Of a DNA stretch of 64,000 bases, positions 26,547-35,163 are shown in pieces. This stretch comes from Arenibacter antarcticus (GTDB taxonomy: Bacteria > Bacteroidota > Bacteroidia > Flavobacteriales > Flavobacteriaceae). The DNA is taken from NCBI RefSeq assembly GCF_041320605.1, contig NZ_CP166679.1, forward strand, positions 3,396,001 to 3,460,000, in the 5' to 3' direction. The notes beneath the pieces were generated by a model, which did not search any database, was not told the DNA's origin, and worked only from the letters and a program-made list of their open reading frames with translations. Each line of letters begins with the position of its first letter. Positions within the stretch are counted from its first letter, which is position 1. A program made the translations under genes and the position numbers.

Positions 26547-28526
26547 TTAATAATCAATTATGGTTTTATCAAGTTGAATAAGTTCATCTTCTTTAAGATC
26601 TGGAAACGATCTATTGATAAACAAATCATTTAAAATTTGAGTAGACAATATGGCTGTTAAGGCCATGTTATCTATTTCGGAAACTTGATTTTCACCTCTC
26701 ATTTTGTCAAGTAACCTTTTGACATGATCTGGATTAAAAATACCAGATTGTACAATTGCTTCTTCTGAAAGCATATTCTTAAGGTATATAGGTAAACTAT
26801 CGGATATAAAGGTGCTTCGAATAGGGGCTCTATAGGCCTGCTTCGGTCTATTTAAAATTACATCAGGCAATCTTCCTTTCATTAATTTTTTCAACAAATA
26901 CTTCTCTTTCAGTCCGTTAAGCTTTAAATCTGGGTGTAGGCTCATACAAAATTCTATAACCCTGTGATCTAGAAAGGGATATCTTCCCTCTATGGAATGT
27001 GCCATACCCATCCTATCGCCTTGTGAGGATAAAAGATAACCAGACATAAATAGGTTTAATTCTATCCACTGTGCCTTGGTCAAAGAATCTAAGCCATTGA
27101 GTTTTTTTGCAAATTTTTGTTCAATACATGTAATGGGGTCGTAGTCACCAATGGCATCTCGGTATTCTTTAGTTAAATAATTATTTATTCGGGAGGTATT
27201 GTTCCACCTCAAGAGATGAGAATAGACTGGGGAATCGGTTTCTTTAAGTTTATAGCCAAAAAACATTTTCAGAACATTATTATTGGCATTGGTCATTTGA
27301 GGTAAATAGGGGTATAATTTTTTTAACAGAAGGGGTCTAAATTTGGATGTTGGATCCTTCGCCCAAAATCGCCTAATTTTGGTTTCCTTGAAAATATTGT
27401 AACCTCCCAAAAGTTCATCTGCTCCCTCCCCGGTAATCACAACTTTTATGTTTTGGTCTTTAACACTCTTGGCCAACAAGCCCATTGGAGTAGGGGCAGT
27501 GCGCAACAAGGGAGCCTCTGCATGCCAGACTACCGATTTAAAGTTCTCTGCAATTTCATTTGGCCCGCAGATAACACTAGAATGTTCTGTTTTAAAATAA
27601 TCGGATGCTATGTTTTGGTAGTGAGATTCGTCATAATCTTTTTCTGTAAACCCAATAGAAAATGTCCTAAGATTGTCTGGGGATATACTTTTAATAAACG
27701 ATGTGGTTACACTAGAATCTATACCACCACTAAGATATGCTGCAACCTGTACGTCTGCCCGAAGCCTTAGCTTGACGGAATCGGAGAAAATGGTTTCAAA
27801 ATCCTTTGCAGCCTCTTCTACGTTGGTGTACTTATACTCATTGGGTTTGTATAAAGGCAATTCCCAATAGGTAACACTGTTTTTAGAATGTTTGTTGATC
27901 GTTATATAGGTTCCGGGAGGAACTTCATAAACCCCTTCAAAAGCGGTCCCAGGCGATAAGGAGGTCCAAAACGTAAAATATTCTGAAATAGCCTTTGGGG
28001 AAATTTTTGGTTTAAAGTTAGGAAATTCTAACAAACTCTTAATCTCCGATGCAAAAATAAAAGTTTCTCCTATCTCTGTATAGTAAAGTGGGCGAATGCC
28101 TACACGGTCTCGAGCCAAAAAAAGTTCTTGTTTATTTTTATCCCAAATGGCAATTGCAAATTGACCATTTAATTTGTGAACGAATTCTGGTCCATATTCT
28201 TCATATAGATGGACTATTACTTCGGTATCACTATGGGTCTTAAATAGGTGGTTTTTAGCTTCTAGCTCTTCTCGTAACTCAATATGATTGTAAACTTCAC
28301 CGTTAAAAACAATCCACAGCGAGTCATCCCCGTTAGAGATGGGCATAGTACCGCAGCTAAGGTCCACTATACTTAATCTTACGCTCCCTAAGCCAAGGTT
28401 GTCACTCAGGTAAATCCCACTCTGGTCTGGTCCCCTGTGTTTAATCCTCGTAAGCATACGACGAAGAACAGTGGTTTGTTGTAGCCTATCGGTAGAGAAG
28501 TTATTAAAACCAGCTATCCCGCACAT
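26547..28526 (-). CDS. asnB: AsnB-type glutamine amidotransferase (asparagine synthase family), carrier-protein operon
   Basis: This 659-aa class II amidotransferase has the N-terminal nucleophile Cys2 (MCGIAGF), the RGPDQSG glutaminase loop, and a synthetase domain with the pyrophosphatase loop SGGIDSS starting at S266 and GEGADELLGGY. It is longer than the other three AsnB copies in the window. It hydrolyses glutamine and forms an amide from an adenylated carboxylate. In polysaccharide loci such proteins amidate uronic acids or other carboxylates rather than make asparagine. It lies 27 bp after the carrier-protein gene and 20 bp before nadE. The substrate is not determined. Confidence 0.9.
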   Translation of the reverse strand: MCGIAGFNNFSTDRLQQTTVLRRMLTRIKHRGPDQSGIYLSDNLGLGSVRLSIVDLSCGTMPISNGDDSLWIVFNGEVYNHIELREELEAKNHLFKTHSDTEVIVHLYEEYGPEFVHKLNGQFAIAIWDKNKQELFLARDRVGIRPLYYTEIGETFIFASEIKSLLEFPNFKPKISPKAISEYFTFWTSLSPGTAFEGVYEVPPGTYITINKHSKNSVTYWELPLYKPNEYKYTNVEEAAKDFETIFSDSVKLRLRADVQVAAYLSGGIDSSVTTSFIKSISPDNLRTFSIGFTEKDYDESHYQNIASDYFKTEHSSVICGPNEIAENFKSVVWHAEAPLLRTAPTPMGLLAKSVKDQNIKVVITGEGADELLGGYNIFKETKIRRFWAKDPTSKFRPLLLKKLYPYLPQMTNANNNVLKMFFGYKLKETDSPVYSHLLRWNNTSRINNYLTKEYRDAIGDYDPITCIEQKFAKKLNGLDSLTKAQWIELNLFMSGYLLSSQGDRMGMAHSIEGRYPFLDHRVIEFCMSLHPDLKLNGLKEKYLLKKLMKGRLPDVILNRPKQAYRAPIRSTFISDSLPIYLKNMLSEEAIVQSGIFNPDHVKRLLDKMRGENQVSEIDNMALTAILSTQILNDLFINRSFPDLKEDELIQLDKTIIDY

Positions 28527-28553
28527 AATTAGTGATAAAAGTTGTGTATAAAA

Positions 28554-28802
28554 TTATAATTTGCTGTCTATGAATTTAATAATGTTGTTTACTGATTCAA
28601 AATTTTCTGGTAAAAGTTCCTCATCGGTCACCTCTACATTAAACTCCTCCTTCAAGAATTCAATAAGGAATAATAATCCCATCGAATCCAAGAGACCAGT
28701 TTCAAAAATTAAGGTGTCATCGGCCACATCTTTAGTGTCGGATAGGGTGGCGCTAACAATGTACTCCTTCACTCTGCTTTTGGTTTCAACTTGCGTAATC
28801 AT
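28554..28802 (-). CDS. Acyl carrier protein
   Basis: This 82-aa helical, acidic protein has the phosphopantetheine attachment serine S40 in the family motif LLDSMGLL. It is the first gene of the leftward operon, followed by asnB, nadE and the AMP-forming ligase. A dedicated carrier protein beside an adenylating ligase and acyltransferases implies thioester-bound intermediates for modifying a sugar. It is unlikely to be the housekeeping fatty-acid ACP, which normally sits beside fabF/fabD. Confidence 0.9.
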   Translation of the reverse strand: MITQVETKSRVKEYIVSATLSDTKDVADDTLIFETGLLDSMGLLFLIEFLKEEFNVEVTDEELLPENFESVNNIIKFIDSKL

Positions 28803-29196
28803 AGCTTAATTTATTAAAGTTATTCTTGGTTCCATGCACCGTTTTATGTAAACATAATTGTTATTCTCAAAATGATAGAATAATAAGGTTATAATTCGCT
28901 AGAAGGCAAATTACAACGGGTCAAATGTAAATTTAAGGGGATACTGGTGGGGAGTAGTTTAGATATTACACAACTAAATTAGAATGAGGTCAATTTAAAA
29001 ATTGGATTCTAGATTGAAGCTAGCATGTCAATAGGCAATTCAAATCCAAATTTCGAGATAATCGACTTTTACATCCTATATTAAATGTAAAATTTACTAT
29101 TTATCGTTTTAAATGGTAGTTTTAACTACGATTAATAAAATAAAAAAAACTTAGCTGTTTCTTTGATTTATAGATACAAGGCAAATTTATACCTAA
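28803..29196. other. Divergent intergenic region between two polysaccharide operons
   Basis: These 394 bp are AT-rich and hold no credible ORF. They must contain the promoters of the leftward carrier-protein operon and the rightward GT4-DegT-sugar transferase operon. On the minus strand a TAACTTTA (one mismatch to TAnnTTTG) lies about 15 bp before the ACP ATG. On the plus strand a TTTCTTTG (one mismatch) ends about 31 bp before the GT4 ATG. No operator repeat or JUMPStart-like sequence was seen. Confidence 0.5.
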
Positions 29197-30285
29197 ATGT
29201 ACAAAAAAATTAGCATATGTCTGGTAGGGAGCGAAGATGCCCATAAAAGAATTGGTTTGGCACAATGCCTTATGCGAGATAATTTTGAGGTAACCATATT
29301 GGGTACAAAGGAATACGATTACCCCGAGGATATACAATATATCGGATATAGTTTAAATAGAAAATTTAATCCTATATCCGATGTAAAGACGATAATGGAA
29401 TATAGAAATATTCTAAAAAAAAACAATTTCGATATCGTTCAAACCTTTGATACCAAACCAGCTTTTATTCTTCCATTTGCAGCTATTGGATTGAATACGA
29501 AAATAATTAGGACAATTACAGGTATGGGTACTATCTTTATGTCTAATGAACTTAAGTTTAAGGTCTATAGAATATTTCATACTATAGCCCATTTCGCAAT
29601 TAGAAGGAGAGTTACTCATACTACTTTCCAAAACGAGGATGACAGAGGATACTTTTTAGAAAATAAGTTGGTAGATTTATCCAATAGTTCACTAATTTTT
29701 GGCAGTGGGATAGACCTCTCCAATTTAACCAATAGGACAAAAGAAACAAACGACGTTTTTACTTTTATATGTGTCTCTAGATTGGTATATGAAAAAGGGA
29801 TAATTAATTATCTAGAAGCTGCAAAAATCTGTAAAGAGAATAATTATGAATTCAAATTTTTATTAGTTGGACCGTTGGAAGAGGCCTCTAAACGATTAAA
29901 TTTAGAAATTCTTGAGAAATACAGTAAGGTTGTAGATTGGTTGGGTCCTAGAGCAGATATAAAGGAGTTAATGCTTAGCGCTGATGCCTTTGTTCTACCA
30001 ACCTTTAGAGAAGGATTTTCCAGGGTTTTGTTGGAAGCCTCCGCTTTAGGGTTGCCTAGTATTACAACAAATGTTCCTGGGACAAATGAAATAATAAGAC
30101 ATTTAAAAGAAGGTCTTCATGTTGAAGTGGACAATTCCGAGGACTTGGCGAATGCCATGATACGTTTGGCAATGGATAGACCGCTGGCCAAACAGATGGG
30201 AGATAAAGCTAAATTACATGTAAAACAATTTAGTTTGAACGTTATTAGTGGCAAGTATATAGAGTTATATAAAAAAGCAATATGA
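29197..30285 (+). CDS. GT4 family glycosyltransferase (PglA/CapM-like)
   Basis: This 362-aa GT-B glycosyltransferase has the PglA-like N-terminal segment VQTFDTKPAFILPFAAIG with ITGMGTIF, and the C-terminal nucleotide-sugar site VLPTFREGFSRVLLEASALG. Enzymes of this type add the second sugar to an undecaprenyl-linked first sugar on the cytoplasmic side. The stop overlaps the ATG of the DegT gene by 4 bp (ATGA), and that gene overlaps the phosphoglycosyl transferase. The three genes are therefore translationally coupled and should act in sequence. Confidence 0.88.
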   Translation: MYKKISICLVGSEDAHKRIGLAQCLMRDNFEVTILGTKEYDYPEDIQYIGYSLNRKFNPISDVKTIMEYRNILKKNNFDIVQTFDTKPAFILPFAAIGLNTKIIRTITGMGTIFMSNELKFKVYRIFHTIAHFAIRRRVTHTTFQNEDDRGYFLENKLVDLSNSSLIFGSGIDLSNLTNRTKETNDVFTFICVSRLVYEKGIINYLEAAKICKENNYEFKFLLVGPLEEASKRLNLEILEKYSKVVDWLGPRADIKELMLSADAFVLPTFREGFSRVLLEASALGLPSITTNVPGTNEIIRHLKEGLHVEVDNSEDLANAMIRLAMDRPLAKQMGDKAKLHVKQFSLNVISGKYIELYKKAI

Positions 30286-31505
30286 AGATACCGTTTTCAC
30301 CACCTTATATTAACGATTCAGTTAAGAATGAAGTTATGGATTCATTGGAATCCGGATGGATTACCACTGGACCCAAAGTTAAAAAGTTAGAAAGTCAGAT
30401 AGCTGCGTTGACCAAAGCTCCCCAAGTGCTATGTGTTAACTCGTGGACTTCGGGGGCAATACTGATGTTAAAGTGGTTTGGAGTACAGCCTGATGACGAA
30501 GTAATTTTACCAGCTTACACCTATTCTGCTACTGCCTTGGCAGTGATTCATGCCCATGCAAAACCTGTTATGGTAGATGTGAACGAAGATTTTAATATAT
30601 CATTGAAGGCGATTGAAAAGGCAATTACCAATAAAACCAAAGCAATAATTCCTGTAGATATCGCTGGATGGCCATGCGACTATCCGGAGATAAACCAATT
30701 GGTTATACATAAAAAAGGATTATTTAAACCCGACAATGAAATTCAGGAAATGTTGGGAAGAATTCTGGTTATTTCAGATGCCGCCCACTCTATAGGCGCG
30801 GCCTATGAGGGTAAGCAGACGGGAGTTTTGACCGATGTGACCATTTTTTCTTTACATGCTGTAAAAAATGTAACTACTGCTGAGGGGGGGGCAATATGTT
30901 TAAATATGCCTGCTCCATTCGATAATGAGGAACTATATAATACCTTACGGTGCTATTCGTTAAACGGACAAACTAAGGACGCTTTTACAAAGAGTAAGGC
31001 TGGAGCATGGAGTTACGATATTATTTTTCCTGGATTAAAAATTAATATGCCCGATGTATTGGCAGCTATAGGAATAGGCCAGATGGAAGAATATATCTGC
31101 AAAACACTTCCCGAACGAATACGTATTTTTGAAGCATACAACGAATATTTATCGCAACGGGAATGGGCAATTTTACCAAAATATAAGTCAAATAAAAAAC
31201 AATCTTCTTGTCACATTTACGCCTTAAGGGTAAGTGGTATAAACGAAGAGCAACGAGATCAAATTATTACTTTGATCTCAACGTATGATGTGGCGGTAAA
31301 CGTGCATTTTAAACCATTGCCCTTACTTTCATTATTTAAGGAAATGGGGTATTCAATTGCTGATTTTCCAATTTCCTATAAACAATATTCCAATGAAATA
31401 TCCCTTCCTATATACCCGCAATTAACAGATGAGGAAATTACTTATATTGTAAAGGCTGTATGTGAATCGGTAGAACAAGTACTATATGCTCAAGAGAAGC
31501 TTTGA
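30282..31505 (+). CDS. DegT/DnrJ/EryC1/StrS family sugar aminotransferase
   Basis: This 407-aa PLP enzyme has the internal aldimine lysine K195 (SLHAVKN) and the pyridine-ring aspartate D166 (SDAAHS). The family transfers an amino group, usually from glutamate, to a keto-sugar nucleotide, making a 4- or 3-amino-deoxy sugar. The dehydratase that would supply the keto sugar is not in the window. It overlaps the GT4 by 4 bp and the sugar transferase by 20 bp. An unusual insertion (about 135-160, with HKKGLFKPDNEIQEMLGR) lengthens it relative to PglE-type relatives. Its product probably feeds the adjacent phosphoglycosyl transferase. Confidence 0.88.
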   Translation: MKIPFSPPYINDSVKNEVMDSLESGWITTGPKVKKLESQIAALTKAPQVLCVNSWTSGAILMLKWFGVQPDDEVILPAYTYSATALAVIHAHAKPVMVDVNEDFNISLKAIEKAITNKTKAIIPVDIAGWPCDYPEINQLVIHKKGLFKPDNEIQEMLGRILVISDAAHSIGAAYEGKQTGVLTDVTIFSLHAVKNVTTAEGGAICLNMPAPFDNEELYNTLRCYSLNGQTKDAFTKSKAGAWSYDIIFPGLKINMPDVLAAIGIGQMEEYICKTLPERIRIFEAYNEYLSQREWAILPKYKSNKKQSSCHIYALRVSGINEEQRDQIITLISTYDVAVNVHFKPLPLLSLFKEMGYSIADFPISYKQYSNEISLPIYPQLTDEEITYIVKAVCESVEQVLYAQEKL

Positions 31506-32106
31506 TATTTTAAGTTCTGGAGTGGGTTTACTAGTTATATCCCCCATATTAGGCATGGTATCCATTGCTATTGCAGCCTCTTCAAAAGGGGGGATATTTT
31601 ACAGGCAAAGCAGGGTTGGTCTAGATGGAAAGATTTTCAATATTCTGAAATTTAGGACCATGTATACGGGAGCGGATAAACAAGGCCTATTAACTGTTGG
31701 TGATAGGGACCCACGGGTGACACCTACGGGGTATTATCTAAGAAAATTTAAATTAGATGAATTACCGCAATTATTTAATGTTTTTATTGGGGAAATGAGC
31801 ATGGTAGGGCCCAGGCCCGAGGTGTCCAAGTATGTGGACCTGTATGCTGCAGAGGATAGAATTGTTCTCTCCATTAAACCTGGAATAACAGATTATGCTT
31901 CCATTTATTTTAGGAACGAAAATGAGATTTTAAAATCGTCCAGTGATCCCGAAAGGAAATATATAGAGGATGTTTTACCAAGAAAATTGGAATTAAATAA
32001 AAAATATATAGCGGAAATGGGGATATGGACCGATATAAAAATTATTTTTTTAACTATTACATCTATATTTAAAAAAGATGAAGATAGCGAAGTTTTAGAG
32101 AGGTAA
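31486..32106 (+). CDS. Bacterial sugar transferase (phosphoglycosyl transferase), cassette 1
   Basis: This 206-aa monotopic phosphoglycosyl transferase has one N-terminal membrane re-entrant helix (about 8-30), followed by LKFRTM, the catalytic D91-E92 dyad (KLDELPQL) and GEMSMVGPRPE. It transfers a sugar phosphate to undecaprenyl phosphate, starting a repeat unit. The C-terminus (IKPGITDYASIYFRNE) differs from the PglC type at 33803, which suggests another sugar. It starts inside the end of the DegT gene (20-bp overlap). Confidence 0.9.
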   Translation: MLKRSFDILSSGVGLLVISPILGMVSIAIAASSKGGIFYRQSRVGLDGKIFNILKFRTMYTGADKQGLLTVGDRDPRVTPTGYYLRKFKLDELPQLFNVFIGEMSMVGPRPEVSKYVDLYAAEDRIVLSIKPGITDYASIYFRNENEILKSSSDPERKYIEDVLPRKLELNKKYIAEMGIWTDIKIIFLTITSIFKKDEDSEVLER

Positions 32107-32397
32107 TACCAACAATATTAACGTATAATCCATAGAAATACAAGATAAATTGGGGAGTTTTATATTTAATAAGAAATTGATGTTATTTTCCTTTTTTGAA
32201 TATTTTTGGTCTATTGACTAACCTATTATTTTGACCGCCACCTCTTGTTATCAGATGCACTTTATAAATAACAGTAATTGAATCACCAAAAGAGCTGTTG
32301 TGATTTAGGAAAAATACATTATTAAATTAATGATGGCTGGCAATTAGTTTTTTTGAAGAATTATTTGGCTATATCTGGGGGATACAAAATTATTTTT

Positions 32398-33543
32398 TCA
32401 AGCCAATTTAAGCACTTTTTCGGTAACGTAAGAGATAATTGAAATAACTCGTTCCTGCTCTTCTTCGGTAAGGTTTGATCCGCTTGGCAAACAAAGTCCA
32501 CGTTGAAAGATGTCTTCCGAAGTGCCGTCTAAAAAGGATGGAGATTCTTGAAATATAGGTTGAAGATGAAGCGGCTTCCACAAAGTTCTAGAATCAATAT
32601 TCTCTTTTTCTAAAGCGAGGCGTATTCGTTCTCTGATCTCAAAGGAAGAGGTTAAAATACAAGATAGCCACCTGTTGGAAAAATAATCTTTTGGCTCATC
32701 TAGAAATTCGATTTCTGGAATATTTTGAAGTCTGTCTTTATAATAGTCGTAGATGTCTCTCCTAGACTGAACTCGGTTTTCTAGGACTTCCATTTGCCCC
32801 CTTCCAATTCCGGCAAGTATGTTACTCATCCTATAGTTATAACCAACTTCTGAATGTTGGTAATAAGGAGCCATATCACGAGCTTGTGTAGCCAAATAAA
32901 TAGCCCTGTTCTTTGTTTCCAGATTTTTGGCAACCAAGGCTCCACCTGCAGAAGTAGTTATTATTTTATTGCCGTTAAAGGAAAATACACCCAAATCACC
33001 AAAGCTTCCACATTTATCCCCTTTATATTTGCTGCCAAGTGCCTCCGCACTATCTTCCAAAATAGGAATGTTATATTTATCCGCAAGATTTCTGATTTTA
33101 TTAACCTTATATGGCATACCATAAAGGTGTACTGCTATAATGGCCTTTGGTTTTTTGCCCTTGGCTATTCTGTCTTTAATTGCTATTTCTAGCAAGTCAG
33201 GGGAAAGGTTCCATGTGTCTCTTTCGCTATCCACAAATATTGGCGTGGCACCAAGATATAAAATAGGGTTGGCAGATGCTGCGAAGGTCAAGGATTGGCA
33301 TATTACTTCATCCCCTTTAGATACTCCAAGTAATAATAACCCTAAATGTATTGCAGCAGTCCCAGAATTTAAAGCAGCTACATGGGTATCTTCCTTGATA
33401 AAATTACAAAGTAAATTTTCAAAAACATCAATATTATTTCCAACTGGCGCTATCCAATTTTTATCGAAGGCTTGTGTAATATAATCTTGCTCTGATCCGC
33501 ACATATGCGGTGGCGATAAGTATATTTTTTTCGGGGGAACCAA
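32398..33543 (-). CDS. pglE: PglE-like UDP-keto-sugar aminotransferase
   Basis: This 381-aa DegT-family PLP enzyme closely resembles Campylobacter PglE: an N-terminal SPPHM-G-E motif, D164 in LEDSAEALGS, PLP lysine K193 in FSFNGNKIITTSAGG, and a C-terminal CLPSGSNLTEEE. PglE makes UDP-4-amino-4,6-dideoxy-GlcNAc, the precursor of bacillosamine. The start is a TTG, which is required to keep the conserved KKIYLSPPHM segment. It lies 259 bp after the PglC-like gene. No PglD acetyltransferase or PglF dehydratase gene was found in the window, so those steps must be supplied elsewhere. Confidence 0.88.
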   Translation of the reverse strand: MVPPKKIYLSPPHMCGSEQDYITQAFDKNWIAPVGNNIDVFENLLCNFIKEDTHVAALNSGTAAIHLGLLLLGVSKGDEVICQSLTFAASANPILYLGATPIFVDSERDTWNLSPDLLEIAIKDRIAKGKKPKAIIAVHLYGMPYKVNKIRNLADKYNIPILEDSAEALGSKYKGDKCGSFGDLGVFSFNGNKIITTSAGGALVAKNLETKNRAIYLATQARDMAPYYQHSEVGYNYRMSNILAGIGRGQMEVLENRVQSRRDIYDYYKDRLQNIPEIEFLDEPKDYFSNRWLSCILTSSFEIRERIRLALEKENIDSRTLWKPLHLQPIFQESPSFLDGTSEDIFQRGLCLPSGSNLTEEEQERVISIISYVTEKVLKLA

Positions 33544-33802
33544 AATAGATTAAATTTAAGATTAAATTTAAAAGTGATTACTTCATGCGTCAAGCTAGGT
33601 AAAGATAGTTTAAATTGATTTAATTTTTTTTACGATTACACGAAAATCGATGTAATCGTTATTAATTCGTTATGTTAAACAATTTAGGCTGTTCTAGGTT
33701 ATCTTTTGTTACAAACATTAGAAATCAGAAGCTTAGTAGAAAACACCTATTGACTAATAATGATCAAAAATCCTTGTAATATGGGGTAGGGGGATGCGAT
33801 AG

Positions 33803-34435
33803 TTAAAGGGGGTTTTTTTTAGAGGCATTGTTCTCGGTGCCCTTAAAAGCCTCCATGGTTTCAGTTTTGCTTGCGGAAACCCCTTCCTTATTTACTATTT
33901 TTTTAAACGTTTTGGCCACTATTATGAGGTCTGTTGCAAGGCTGATATTATCTACATACCATACATCGTACTCAAATTTTTGTTCCCAGCTAATGGCATT
34001 TCTACCATTAACTTGTGCCCATCCAGTAATCCCTGGTCTAACATCATGGCGCCTAGCCTGTCTATTGTTATATAGGTCGAGGTATTGGATTAGAAGAGGT
34101 CTAGGTCCTACCAAAGACATTTCCCCTTTAAGTACATTGATCAATTGAAGAATTTCATCCAAAGAGGTATCCCGCATTAGTTGACCTATTTTGGTGATAC
34201 GCTCTGTATCTGGCAACAAACGATTTAAGTGATCTTTCCGATCGTTCATTGTTTTAAATTTTAAAATAGTAAATATCTCACCATTCCTTCCCGGTCTTTC
34301 TTGAAAGAAAAAGGGCTTTCCATTATTAACTATGGCGAGTACTAGAATGAGCGCGATAATTAAGGGACTTAATACCACTAAAATCATAATTGAAATACAA
34401 AAATCTAGGACAGGTTTTAAAATTTTCGAATACAT
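33803..34435 (-). CDS. pglC: PglC-like phosphoglycosyl transferase, cassette 2
   Basis: This 210-aa monotopic transferase has an N-terminal re-entrant helix (about 10-36), ILKFKTMND, the catalytic D93-E94 dyad (SLDEILQL), GEMSLVGPRPLL, and VRPGITGWAQVNGRNAISWEQKFE. The last segment is close to Campylobacter PglC. It is expected to load a diNAcBac-type phospho-sugar on undecaprenyl phosphate. It faces the other phosphoglycosyl transferase (31486-32106), so the locus encodes two initiating enzymes. Confidence 0.9.
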   Translation of the reverse strand: MYSKILKPVLDFCISIMILVVLSPLIIALILVLAIVNNGKPFFFQERPGRNGEIFTILKFKTMNDRKDHLNRLLPDTERITKIGQLMRDTSLDEILQLINVLKGEMSLVGPRPLLIQYLDLYNNRQARRHDVRPGITGWAQVNGRNAISWEQKFEYDVWYVDNISLATDLIIVAKTFKKIVNKEGVSASKTETMEAFKGTENNASKKNPL

Positions 34436-35163
34436 CTTAAAGAATTAATTTAGGCTAAGTTCTAAGATAGATATTTTATATTCTAACCTTATAAATATAC
34501 AGAAATGATTCCAGAAGATTTTATGGGTTAATTTATCAGTTAGCATGCCTCGACCAACAGCAGTTCGTTTCAGATCTTTTAGTCTTACCTACGGAGTAAG
34601 TAACTTTGTGCTATGACAATTAAAAACCAATATATATCTACCTATGAAATGAGCATGACCGAAATCTGGTTGCAAATACGAATGAAGATATGTGAACCTG
34701 ACTGCCGTCAGGCAGGCTCGCATATGACCTTCAAAAATCAATACATACATATCTACATATGAAAATGGTTGATGGAGATGAAATTCATTAATCACAGTTG
34801 AAAAATAACCAACTAATGATTTGTGTACATTTTAATTCAAATTATCCTTTTAAGGATAAATATAATACTATAATGTTAATTGTATTTGTATTCTCGTTGT
34901 CCCTAATTATGATTTCCCCATCCGAATTTAAACCTCCAATCGAGAATCAAGAGAAATGTTATATGCATTATTTATTATGATTTATATGCTTGTTTGTATA
35001 AGTTCTAATAAGGGAGTGGCAACCAACCAAATTTTAACGGATTTATAAACTAAGTTGTTGGAAGTGTTTATTATATGGTACATGGTGTTTTAGGTCCGAC
35101 TTTTAACCACTCTACTGGTATTAATTACAAAAAAATATAAAATTCTGGTAGATAAGGATTTGG
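34436..35163. other. 728-bp non-coding region with imperfect repeats
   Basis: No credible gene lies here; a 60-codon TTG-initiated frame at 34798-34980 has no family features. The region holds two similar direct segments, 34622-34650 and 34733-34766, each with a pattern like AAAAAyCAATA...TATCTAC.TATGAAA. Between them is a long imperfect palindrome centred on 34706. Confidence 0.5.
34689..34725. repeat. Imperfect palindrome around CCTGACTGCCGTCAGGCAGG
   Basis: The core at 34697-34716 is a GC-rich near-palindrome in an AT-rich setting, flanked by ATATGTGA on the left and TCGCATAT on the right, which also pair with one mismatch. GC-rich palindromes of the CCTGCC-GGCAGG type recur in many Bacteroidota genomes. 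It could form a stable hairpin. There is no T-tract next to it, so a repeat element is more likely than a terminator. Confidence 0.5.

Noticed and set aside
34798..34980. 60-codon open frame in the gap upstream of pglC
   Set aside because: TTG start, no recognisable family, poor codon pattern and very AT-rich; it looks like chance.
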